Assembly (NCBI GenBank): GCA_947172415.1
Contig: OX359201.1
Location: forward strand, 1-64,000
Source of the DNA: Chondrosia reniformis
Lineage: Eukaryota > Porifera > Demospongiae > Chondrillida > Chondrillidae
DNA length: 64,000 bases
Direction of reading: 5' to 3'
Numbering within the stretch: the first letter of the stretch is position 1; each line of letters opens with the position of its first letter. Below are positions 10,180-21,700 of this stretch, piece by piece. Position numbers and translations under genes: made by a program. Below the pieces are notes generated by a model, which was not told the origin of the DNA, ran no database searches, and was given only the letters and a program-made list of their open reading frames with translations.

Positions 10180-13100
10180 ATGAGCAACGATTCGCTCTCC
10201 GATATAGGCGCTATTGTTTCTCCTCTGAGAGTCAATGAGTTGAAAGAACAATTGAAGAAGAGAGGGTTAAGCGTAGCGGGAAACAAAGCAACATTAGCTG
10301 ATCGATTGAAAGAGGCCATGATTGTCGAAAAAGGTAAGTTACACTACCAGCACTGTTTGTTCTATTCTATACAGTGAAGACATTAATGTACTGACATTAG
10401 ATTCTGCTGATAAAGAGAAGAAGGCCAATGAAGAGGCTTTGAGTGAGACCCAGGGAGGTCCGGATGAAGAGGAGAACACTCAACAAGAATCGGAAGAGAG
10501 TAGTTGTCTAGTCGGCGCTCAAGAGTCCACTAAGCAAATCACCCAAGTGACTGAATCTGACGCCCAAGCACCTTTAGCAAGCGAAGAACTTGAAGCTGCG
10601 GACAAACAAGAAGAGGCTATGGGGCAAGAAACGCGGGAGGAGTTGGAGAACCGAGAGGAGGAAGGGGGGCAAGATTCCCAGGAGAAGGGAGAGGAGATGG
10701 AAACCCAGGAGAAGGGAAAGGAGTTGGAAACCCAGGAGAAGGGAGAGGAGATGGAAGCCAAGGAGAAAGGAGAGGAGATGGAAGCCAAGGAGAAGGGCGA
10801 GGAGATGGAAGCCAATGAGAAGGGAGGGGAGATGGAAGCCAAGGAGAAGGGAGAGGAGATGGAAGCCAAGGAGATGGAAGCCAAGGAGAAGGGAGAGGAG
10901 ATGGAAGCCAAGGAGAAGGGAGGGGAGATGGAAGCCAAGGAGAAGGGAGGGGAGATGGAAGCCAAGGAGAAGGGAGAGGAGATGGAAGCCAAGGAGAAGG
11001 GAGAGGAGATGGAAGCCAAGGAGAAGGGAGAGGAGATGAAGATGCAGGCAGGCCAGAATGGTCAAGAAGAAGCAAGAAAGAAAGATGAATCTCAGGCAGA
11101 AGTTAAACCTGATCCAATTGAAGAAGCTATCGACCCAGATGACCTAACTGAGTAAGTGTTCAAGTTTAGTCAATTCCACTTGTATTGTATTGCTGTTGTG
11201 TACTGTATAGACTTGAGGAGCTCTCAGAAGATGCCTTCACTAGTCCTCCTGAAGATGACTCTCAGTTTGTCCTTGACAGATGTAAGTATGCTTGACCCCT
11301 GCAAGTATGACTGACCCTGCTATGCTCTATTTATCTTACCAGACAATTCAGATTTGTATTTCAACATATCGTCGGATGGGCTTGGTGGGTGTGGCAGGAC
11401 AGAGGCGGGGTTTGGCTACCTCTGGGCTGGCGCCAGGGCCACACACGGAGTCAAAGGGGGCAAGTACGCAGCTCCACCTTTCTTTTGTGATATATTTCCT
11501 ATTTCCCTGTTAAGTGATTTCTGTTTGTGTACTGTAAGGTATGCTTTTGAATGCAAAGTAGAAGAGAACATAGAAGTGGATCTGTCAGTTGATGATTCAA
11601 GCTCCAGCGTGCCACATGTGTGCAGGTGAGTTGGCTGGGGGACGTGAGGGGAAGTTTAAGGGTCACAGAATTTCACTTCTCTGTTAGAGTTGGGTTCAGC
11701 AAGGACGGCTCAACCATGAGTCTCGGTGAGGAGCAGCAGTCCTATGGCTTTGGGGGGGAGGGCAAGGCAGTCACTAATGCCCAGTTTATTGACTATGGCG
11801 AGAAGTACGGTCCAGGTGATGTCATTGGCTGCTACTTGGTAAGTTCTGCAAGCATGTTCTGCTCAAACAAGTGAGGTACATTGACTGTTGTATCTAGGAC
11901 TTTGAGGGAGAACAACAAACTATATCGTTTTCCAAAAATGGACAAAAGTTTGGGACTGCATTTGTGTTGAGTAGCAAGTCTCTAATGGATTCGGGACTCT
12001 TTCCTCACATAACCACCAAGAATGTGCGAGTGTCTGTCAACTTTGGGAGTAAGGTACGTATGAAAGGTACACTAGTCACAAAGTGTAATGGTAAACCTTT
12101 GCTTTCAGAACTTTGAGCATCCATTGTCAGAGGGATTCAAACCGATTCAAGAGGCTGATCAGGAACACCTGATAAGAGCACTGAGTGAGTACAAGTGTAC
12201 ATCTAAGTACTGCATCCTATTCCTCTGTTCTGTACTGGTCCTGGTACAAGTGTACATCTAAGTATTGCATCCTATTCCTCTATTCTGTACTGGCAGGAGG
12301 GCCACAGTCCAAGGGAGAATGTGAAGTGCTAATGATGGTTGGGCTGCCAAGTATTGGCAAGACTACTTGGGCAAATCGGCACTGCCAAGAGTTTCCAGAG
12401 AAGAGATATACCATCTTGGGAACTAATTACATCATGGGTAAAATGAAGGTTACGGGACTTGGTCGCCGTGGTAACTACACTGAACGTTTTCACAAGCTCT
12501 ACAAGCTGGCCAACAATGTCCTCAGTCATCTGTTTGTGTTAGCCTCCCGTCAGTTGCGCAACTACATCATTGACCAGGTTAGCTCCTGAGCACAGTATAC
12601 TAATGCATACATGTCATGTGACAGCATATGACCTGCAGACCAATATCTACCACACCGCTCGAGTTAGGAAGATGAAGTCCTTTGAAGGTTTTCAGAGGAA
12701 GGCAGTTGTGTGCATCGCCCCAGCAGAGGATCGTCGACAGAGAGAGAGGAAGAGAGATGACGGACTGGAAATGCCTTTGGATGACCTGAAGAAGATGCAA
12801 GGTTTGTTAAAATAGAAATTAATAAACTACTGTCTGCTGTGTCTGTCTACACAGTGAAAAGATACATATGTATGTATTTGGAGGAACTATGAATGTTGTA
12901 TGAGTAATTTTGTATTCAATGGCTTACCAGTGAAGATACGTACTAGACTGTATTCAATGGCTTACCAGTGTAGATACGTACTAGACTGTATTCAATGGCT
13001 TACCAGTGAAGATACGTACTAGACTGTATTCAATGGCTTACCAGTGTAGATACGTACTAGGCATTGTGTATTGTTTCACTTATATTTCCCGTTGTCCACA

Positions 13101-14217
13101 CAGAACATGCACTACAGTCCATTAACACTCTACGTAACCATCCACATCTGCGGAATGGCTAAATATATAAAATAATTTCTGTATTTGTATTGAGCATCTT
13201 TGGGTTTGATTTGCTGGGATCTGTTTCCATATAAGGAATGTCTATTACACTGGGTGTTTGAGGAATAGTTTCATAATTAGCCAATTTGGAAGTTAGGCAA
13301 TACAATTAGTGGGTTGCGTGACCTTTGGCTGCTGAGAGAGGCGGAGCCTACTTTGGAGAGGAAGTGGAGAAGAAGAAGCCATGGATGAACGAGGTGAAAC
13401 ATGTACGTACATGTCACAAGTAATTGTCCCGAGTATTGACCATCCATGAGGAATTTGATCAGTTTGATGGAAATAACCATTTTGAAGAATTAACCATTAT
13501 TAAGGAGTTTGCCGTTGACAGATTTGGCCATTTTGATGGATTTATGACTTTGAAGGATTTGGCCATTTTGATGGATTTATGACTTTGAAGGATTTGGCCA
13601 ATTTTGATGGATTTATGACTTTGAAGGATTTGGCCATTTTGATGGAATATATAGAACATTTGATTATATTTATAAAAGAATAAAGAATATGATATAATAT
13701 GATAAATGGGAATTAATAGAAAATTGTATCATGCACTGAATGTACATTTCTGTATCTAGTATCATCTCCCCTTCTGTTTCTCTATTCAGCTCACTACACC
13801 ATTCCCAAAGAGGGAGACATTTTTGATGAGGTCATTTTTGCAGAACTGGGTATGCCTGATGCAGATCGGGTGGTGCAAGCGGGACACAGGTGGGCCAGAG
13901 GGGAGCAGAAGAAGCGTCGAGGATACTCCGGAGGACCACCACAGAAGAGGTATCGAACTGACAGTGACTATCACTCAGGCTGGGGGCGTGGTGGAGGAGG
14001 AGGTATGTATTACAATGCTCCTCCTCCCTATGGCCCAAGGTTTGGGTCACCTTACGGTGGATACCACCGTGGAGGAGGGTCTGGGGGAGGCTATGGTAAC
14101 TATGGCAACTACAGCCCTCATGGAAGCTATGGACCATACTCCTCACCAAGGGGACGTGGGGGCAGTGGGGGCAGTGGAGGAAGGGGAAGGGGGCGTGGTC
14201 GAGGCCGAGGTTATTAA
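10180..14217 (+). CDS. HNRNPU-like: hnRNP U-like protein (SAP, SPRY, P-loop, RGG)
   Basis: Nuclear RNA/chromatin-binding protein of the hnRNP U/UL family. In order: an N-terminal SAP motif ([23 protein letters not shown], nt 10210-10320) for DNA/scaffold binding; an acidic repeat of about 13 GEEMEAKEK units (10680-11035); a SPRY domain over several exons ([20 protein letters not shown] to [10 protein letters not shown], 11345-12180); a polynucleotide-kinase-like P-loop domain with Walker [11 protein letters not shown] (12341-12370) and RRGNYTERF; the family's link [15 protein letters not shown] (13800); and a G/Y/R-rich RGG tail ending [10 protein letters not shown]. The start is the ATG at 10180, just before the SAP motif. 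A 988-bp intron (12802-13789) contains two minisatellites. The gene converges on WDR24 with 122 bp between stop codons. Confidence 0.93.
10680..11035 (+). repeat. 27-bp coding repeat (GEEMEAKEK) in hnRNP U-like gene
   Basis: About 13 in-frame copies of a 27-bp purine-rich unit, with variants (GGEMEAKEK, one copy shortened to MEAKE, one ANEK). The frame is kept throughout, so it is a translated expansion of the acidic region typical of this family. The strand asymmetry (G/A on +) is strong. Confidence 0.93.
12905..13065. repeat. 39-bp intronic minisatellite
   Basis: Four copies of a unit containing TATTCAATGGCTTACCAGTG and GATACGTACTAGACTG with a 39-bp period, inside the 988-bp intron of the hnRNP U-like gene. 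Confidence 0.9.
13490..13645. repeat. About 35-bp intronic minisatellite
   Basis: Three to four copies of a unit containing GATTTGGCCATTTTGATGG and TTTATGACTTTGAAG in the same hnRNP U-like intron; one copy carries an extra base. Confidence 0.88.
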
Positions 14218-14339
14218 CAAGAATACACAGTACATTAAAGGAACGTTCAACATTTCTTTTCATAGCTGACTCAAATAGTTCTTTTGTTATACACAGTTTA
14301 GATAGAATATATTAGTGTTTATTAGTGTTATCAGTGACA

Positions 14340-17300
14340 TTAAACAGTGATAATACAGTTGTGTCCACATCCAGTTGGACACTGTTTGTGTTCGGAGAAC
14401 CACGTTTGTAGGTGATTGGCGTGTCCACCGTGGCCACACTCACTGCAGTAGGTGAACAGTCCTCTAACAGTTTGGTGGCTGCAGGCAATAGAACACTTGT
14501 AACACTTGTGCGTGTATCTAGTGAACATACCAAATAGAACGTGTATCTAGTGAACATACCAAATAGAACGTGTATCTAGTGAACATACCAAATAGAACAC
14601 TTGTGCATGTATCTAGTGAACATACCAAATAGAACACTTGTGCATGTATCTAGTGAACATACCAAATAGAACACTTGTGCATGTATCTAGTGAACATACC
14701 AAATAGAACACTTGTGCATGTATCTAGTGAACATACCAAATAGAACACTTGTGTGTGTATCTAGTGAACATACCAAATAGAACACTTGTGTGTGTATCTA
14801 GTGAACATACCAAATAGAACACTTGTGTGTGTATCTAGTGAACATACCAAATAGAACACTTGTGTGTGTATCTAGTGAACATACCAAATAGAACACTTGT
14901 GTGTGTATCTAGTGAACATACCAAATAGAACACTTGTGTGTGTATCTAGTGAACATACCAAATAGAACACTTGTGTGTGTATCTAGTGAACATACCAAAT
15001 AGAACACTTGTGTGTGTATCTAGTGAACATACCAAATAGAACACTTGTGTGTGTATCTAGTGAACATACCAAATAGAACACTTGTGCATGTATCTAGTGA
15101 ACATACCAAATAGAACACTTGTGTGTGTATCTAGTGAACATACCAAATAGAACACTTGTGTGTGTATCTAGTGAACATACCAAATAGAACACTTGTGTGT
15201 GTATCTAGTGAACATACCAAATAGAACACTTGTGTGTGTATCTAGTGAACATACCAAATAGAACACTTGTGCATGTATCTAGTGAACATACCAAATAGAA
15301 CACTTGTGTGTGTATCTAGTGAACATACCAAATAGAACACTTGGTGCACATTTGGGAGCACTTGACATTGGAGCACTGCCATCTGGCTTTGGGAAGTGGC
15401 CTCTTGCAATTGCCACAGCCCAACCCAATTGGTAAGCCAACCTGTGAATGCGGAGGTGTGGATGGTCGGTGGACTGGTGGGCAGACAGATGTGCTTACTT
15501 TCAACTGTTCTTGAACTTCAGACAGAGGACAGGAATTGGTAACCGTGGCAACCACAGACCATAGATGTTTTCTTGTCAGTTGTTCACAGTAGGAATTGTA
15601 CCACTGTATCACTTCTCTGAGAGTAAGCTTATTTTGGTTCAAGTCTAACAGATCTTTAAGCAAATCACCCAGGACTGACATCACTGAAACGGCCATTTGC
15701 ACATCACCCTTAGGACATAATAGAAATGGAGTTAGCAGTATAGCAGTTTGGGGGTGTGGCTGCAATGCTCACATTCCATGCATACGATTTGAGCATGTCC
15801 ACCAGACAACTTAGGAAGCTCCACTGCAGGTAAACAGTAGGAATGCAATTCATGCAGGAGGGTCAAAGAAATATTGCAACTTGCATTTTGTCCAATCATT
15901 TGCGCAGAAGTTGTTCTTGTTACTGTTCCATGAGTTATCTCGCTGCAGAAGTACAGTGCAGTACAAGGGAACAGTCAATGCATACTAACCTACCTCTGAG
16001 TAGCAGACACCGAGGATCTGCCATCTGGTGAACGAGGTCTACAGAGAGAAGAGCTACAGAGTGGCAGAGCGGCAGACACATCAGCTGCTGTCACTACCTC
16101 TCCAATAAAACTGGAGCAATGTCCTTCTTCATCACTAGAGCATCTGCTGCTCGAAGCTGTAGCAGTAAAGTGTTTCAGTGACCTTTGACCTTTACATGTG
16201 TTTATGAGTGTACCTCCCACTCTTGGTCAGAAGGCATCAGATTGGTTGCCACGGCGATATCTGATAATTCATCCTCCTGTTCTTCATAGAACTCCATCAC
16301 TACACAGAAGTGTCATTAGAGTGAGTATCTCTCTCTTCAGTAAACCAGACTATTAATTGGCGCAATCAACTACATACTCACTGTCAACTTTGAAGCTGTC
16401 AATTGATTCTGTGTCCTCCTCTATGCCAACTGAGTGGACATAAGAGTATAGTGGGCGTGGCTAAATGGGCGTGGTTGAAACTGACCAACAGGTGAATCCA
16501 CTTCAGTCCCCCTCCCCGGAGCTGTCCCACCCTTTGTAGGCGGGTGGTGGGGCTCATGAGAGCTGTGCACAGAGGACCGCCTCGATCTTGCTACACTCAC
16601 TCGACCACTATTTGGTGCCTGATTCAACAGGAAGGATTGGTTGCCATGACTACATATTAATCTCAATATATTCCAAGTATTTGCTTTTTCCTTTAACTGC
16701 AATGTTTCACATATTTTAGCATTTGTTAGGCAGTTGGAGTTCCTGTCGCCCGTCAACTGGTACAGTTGGGCACACTTTACAAAGCTGTTGTCCTTCTCCT
16801 GTCGCAAGAGATCACGTGATTAGCTTGTGCATCATGAATATCAAATAGGTTGACTGACTGAAAATGTGTTAAAATGAAACAAAGAACTGGTTACTGCTGT
16901 AAATGAGCTAGCTTCCTGTTCCCTCCGGAAACTGGTTGGACCTCTACACAAGGGATGACCGAATAGCAAGATGCACTACCACTGCACTGTGTGCAAGCAG
17001 TACCTCGCAGAAGCAGTTCTGGTAAACTGGTGGGAGGAGTTGCGACACCCAAAGAGTACATCATCCTCGTGTGTCAAGGCGAGTGCAACTGGTGACTGCA
17101 CATGCCAAGACCTCATGTTAGTCACATATCAATTGGATATGGCCTTTCTCACCAAATCTTTGTGAGGTGAAGTAGCATGCTTCACTGATTGAACATGAAT
17201 CTTGTTGTCTTTAGCACACGAGACAATCTCACTTTCACTCAACCACAGAAAGTCTGCAACCAAAGAGAGAGTAAACACAGTTTGCACTGACTAACCGAAT

Positions 17301-18753
17301 GAGGAGTGCTGGACCTGTGATGTCGTCACTGTGCTTGTCAAAGGAGTAGAGCGGTACAAACCGCCTGTTGCAGTCCCATACCATCACATTGCTGTCCAAC
17401 AGCTGGGCAGAACTAGTTTGAGAGAGTCACAATGCACCACCTCTGCAGCTCAACTAGCAGGACCATCTACCAACCTTCCCAGCTGTGTCTTGTGCCCTGG
17501 CCTCCACTGCACACACGACACTGGCAGGATGGTGTGGAGCGTGTCCACCTCTTTAACGCTACTCATTTGAACATCAAATATCTACATAGAGCAACACTTA
17601 GTAAACCCATGCAATGTTGTTGTATCTATGGCAACCTTGAGATTCTTATCCCTCCCTCCAGTCAGTATCTGGTTGTCCTTCTCGGGATGCCAAGCACAGC
17701 AGTAGACTGGCCCAAAGTGAGCCGAATACACAACCATGTGGCTCTCTGAATAGCGCTTGTCCCACATCTGGAAGAGGTCAAAGGTCAAAGTGCACCAAAG
17801 GGTCATGTTTTACAACTCACTTCAATGGTTCCATCATCTGAAACTGCAGCAAACACATGTTCCTTATAAGGAGAAAACTGCAAAAAAGTTCATTTATATC
17901 CATATTGCCATGGTAACAGTGATCTAACCATCCACCTACCTTGACATCCCTTACTGCATCACGACCTTTAAACTTTACACACTCCATTTTGCTGCGTGTA
18001 TCCTGGAAGAGTATTTTAAGGAAACAAAACGCCAGTTTTCAGCCGTCCTAGCAACTGAACTCACAAAGAGCTTCATGGTGGAGTCCTGGGAGCCACTGAG
18101 CAACAAGTTGTGGTCGTTACCATGGAAACACAACTTGTTCACTGCTCGCTCGTGATTGTGATCAAAGACATGTTCTATAACACGCAGGGTCACTGGTCAA
18201 TAATGAACTGATAAAACTTGTTGACGTACCAATTTTATCTTTTTTGGAAATGTTGAGATCCCATAGCACAATGCTTCCATTTGGTGGAGCTGTTGCCAGG
18301 TGGTAGTCTGTGAGGGGGCGTGCTGCAATCACGTGGGCGTGGCACATGGCCAGCAGCACACTCACCGCTCCCGGGACGCCACTGAATGTCACTCGTACTG
18401 TAGTTCAGATTCACTGTCTTCTTGTAAGGCAGATCTCGTAGATTGACCACAGTCTCTATTCTGTCCGGACACAGTTTCAGGATCCGGAATACTACAAAAT
18501 AAAACATTCAAAAGCAACGTGATGTTAACGTAGCCTTATTCCTACTTTTTCTTCCTCCAACGGCCAGAAGACATTCGTTGGTCAGCGCTAGGGTGCTCGG
18601 GGCTGCGTCCAGCGCCACGCACAGTTCACTGCGAGCGACATAACCTGACATACCAATCAGAACTGGTTATCTAGCAATAATGATCTCCAGGCTTTGCAAG
18701 CTAACGATCGACTTACTAGAAGCTACTGAAGATGAGCGAATCTTGTTCAGCAT
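14340..18753 (-). CDS. WDR24: WDR24, GATOR2 subunit (WD40 propeller plus C-terminal RING)
   Basis: GATOR2 component acting at the lysosome in amino-acid signalling to mTORC1. Read leftward from ATG 18753 (MLNKIRSSSVASS), exons give WD repeats: LALTNECLLAVGG, YSTSDIQWRPG, TAPPNGSIVLWDLN, HERAVNKLCFHGNDHNLLLS, MWDKRYSESH, and HFGPVYCCAWHPEKD followed by TGGRDK (nt 18680-17590). The C-terminal part has GDVQMAVSVMSVLGD (about 15700), a zinc-binding CGNCKRPLPKARWQCSNVKC segment and the final RING-like CSECGHGGHANH / CPTGCGHNC, stop at 14340-14342. GDVQMAVSV and GHGGH are hallmark WDR24 strings; WDR59 fits less well. The intron 14479-15328 is filled by a 39-bp repeat. Middle exons between 15800 and 17300 are low in complexity and not all were resolved. 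An AATAAA for this strand lies at 14318-14323. Confidence 0.92.
14515..15345. repeat. 39-bp minisatellite that copies the WDR24 exon end and 5' splice site
   Basis: About 21 copies of a 39-bp unit (containing GTGAACATACCAAATAGAAC). In the minus-strand sense each unit reads AAGTGTTCTATTTGGTATGT: the last codons of the upstream WDR24 exon (KCSI) followed by its GTATGT donor. The true exon end is at 15329 and the acceptor CTGCAG is at 14479-14484, so splicing gives CSICHQTVRGLF. The array is therefore a tandem duplication of an exon-intron border. Confidence 0.93.
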
Positions 18754-18795
18754 TGTAAGGTCACGTGATAGCAGGGGGTTCCCCAATCCTGAAAG
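18754..18795. promoter_or_regulatory. 42-bp divergent promoter region, with TCACGTGA E-box
   Basis: Only 42 bp separate the two outward-facing start codons (WDR24 at 18753 on -, coiled-coil gene at 18796 on +). The gap contains the palindrome TCACGTGA at 18761-18768, a bHLH-type E-box that also matches the MiT/TFE (CLEAR) core. The same core is common in nearby introns, so function here is uncertain. Confidence 0.6.
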
Positions 18796-21700
18796 ATGAG
18801 CCGTTTGTTTGGTAAGTTTCGTAAAAACAATGTTCCTTCTTCTAACAACGGTAATCCGGTCTCGCGAGGCAGAACGGATGCTGCCTCTAAAACGAAAGAC
18901 AAGGCAAGAGAGGTAAGGAGAAACGTGATTGAGTGACCACTCGTTCGATTCCTTTCTCGTTTCCGGTATCCAGGTTTCTCCCGCTGTGACAGGCTCAAGT
19001 TCGTCCAGTGAAGGCGGAGCCATGTCTTCCTTGTTCCAAGGACTACATGTAAGTGGACAAGGTCCAGTTCAAAAGCAACCGGAACCGCGAGACGCTCCAT
19101 TGATGGAAGAGGACGAATTTACTGAATCCAGTGGGTTTTCATTTATTTCGGAACAGAGCACAGACCAGGCTGAAGGTACCGACGAACCAGACAAGCAGTC
19201 TCGGCCGCCTACAGTCGGTTCCGAACACAGCGATGACTATGGAGAAGGCGCTGCAAAAGGGAGCAGACCTTTAAGTAGCCATCCCACACCCAACACATCG
19301 CAAAAGGTTCTTTCAAAGCCACGCCCAACAGAGGAGCAACCCCCAGAGCCACGCCCAACAGAGGAGCAACCCCCAGAGCCACGCCCAACAGAGGAGCAAC
19401 CCCCAGAGCCACGCCCAACAGAGGAGCAACCCCCAGAGCCACGCCCAACAGAGGAGCAACCCCCAGAGCCACGCCCAACAGAGGAGCAACCCCCAGAGCC
19501 ACGCCCAACAGAGGTGCAACCCCCAGAGCCACGCCCAACAGAGGAGCAACCCCCAGAGCCACGCCCATCAGAGGAGCAACCTGTTCTGCAACCTTCCTCA
19601 AAAAAGCAACATTCTGTTTCAGGTTTGTCGGATGCTCTGCCTGTTAAAGGGCAAAAGACTTGTGCGGAACAAAAGGCTCGGAAAAAGAAGAACAAAGCAG
19701 TTAGGCCAGGGCAGTTATCAAGTGACCCCAGGCCTGCCCCCTCAAGTGACCCCAGGCCTGCCCCCTCAAGTGATCCCAGGCCTGCCCCCTCAAGTGATCC
19801 CAGGCCTGCCCCCTCAAGTGACCCCAGGCCTGCCCCCTCAAGTGACCCCAGGCCTGCCCCCTCAAGTGATCCCAGGCCTGCCCCCTCAAGTGACCCCAGG
19901 CCTGCCCCCTCAAGTGACCCCAGGCCTGCCCCCTCAAGTGACCCCAGGCCTACCAGCTTGGTGCAAAGTAAAGTGTCAAGAGCATACGGAGTGCAGTTAA
20001 CTTCTCCTCCTTTGCCTTCAGAAGTCAGTGACGAACTTTCACCTCAGACTGACACAAACATTGGTTTTTCCAAGGAGCAGGGCAACACAAGTATACCGTC
20101 AACTTCTGACCAGATAGCTGAATATGATACACCCACTTCTGTAGTAGATCCAGCCTCAGAAGACACACCCACAGCCTCAGAAGACACACCCATTGCCTCA
20201 GAAGACACACCCACAACCTCAGAAGACACACCCACAGCCTCAGAAGACACACCCATTGCCTCAGAAGACACACCCACAACCTCAGAAGACACACCCACAG
20301 CCTCAGAAGACACACCCACAGCCTCAGAAGACACACCCACTGCCTCAGAAGACACACCCACTGTAGACATTCTGGCCAGTAGCCAGTCAGACGTGACTGC
20401 CATTTCTATTAAGAGTCAGTCCCAGCTTTCTGAAATGAGGTAACGTTACATCACACTTCACTGCTACCAAATATCTGAATGGATATGCATTTCCAGGGAA
20501 AAGGAGAGCAAGATGATCGAAGAGTGTAATTCAGATTTCCAAACACTAAATGGGACTGTTGTTTCCATCATAGAGGTCAGTTCCACTGTGCCACACCCAC
20601 TGTGCCACACCTCTCTCATTAGTTTTCTTGTTACTAATAGAAACGACATCAACTTTGTGAATTAAAAGTGAAGGAGGACGAAGCATTGTTACAGGAAGAC
20701 TATGAATTGGCAGATCAATTGAAACTTCAAATTGAAGAGCTCTCTCAAGTTTCAGATCAGAACACTTCTCTGGTGTATCAGTTAGTTAAGGTGCGCGGTG
20801 CCCTATAACAGTCACTGAAGGGGCGTAACTGAATAATTCAGTTTACATTTAACAGGTACTGCCTGAAATTGTCACTAAGTATGTGATTTTCCTCAAAACT
20901 GAGGAAAACTTGAGAGTAGAATTGCTTCAATCCATGGATCAGCTGAAGGTATGCATTGATGTGGTGACCACACCTACACACGCACAGTCACACCCACTCG
21001 TGGTCACACCCACTCACAGTCACACTCACTCATGGTCACACCCACTCGTGGATACACATTTTCTTGGTTTGCAGACAAAGTATGAAGAAGCATTTCAAGA
21101 TTGTAAAATTAGAACTGAAGATAAAATGTCAAAGTTAGTAGAGTGCAAAAGTCATTTCTATTCTTTTGAGAAGCTCTTCTTGTGCAGAGAAACAGAAGAA
21201 CTGGAGTCTCTCTCGTCCACTTTGGATGTCACAGCAAAGTCAGTTGATTTTTGTGTACTGACAATAAGTAGCTACTACAAAGCACTTGTGGTTTTGTTAT
21301 CTGCTCTGTAGGAATGTTGAAGGTATGACACTAAGTTTAAATGCTAAAGAGACAGAACTTTCGGAAGAGTTTGAAGTAGAAACACAATTACACAAAAGCA
21401 ATTTGGAGAAGTTGCAGAGTCAGCAGAAACAGGTTGAGGTATCTACTCCTTCACTTTCCGGGTTATCGAGCCCAGATTACATTCATCAGGTTCTTTATAG
21501 AGTGAAATTCAAGAACTCGAAGAGAAATTGCGGAAACTTCGCAGTCAAAACGAATCAATTTTAAAAGATATTTCAGTTGAGAGTGAATTTATGCAAAATG
21601 CAAAACAACAGTTTGAAGATAAAATGGCCAACCTTTCAAACGAGAGAAGGTCATTGAATGAGGGCCAATCCATGCTAGAGGACTTACAGGTAACCTAGCA

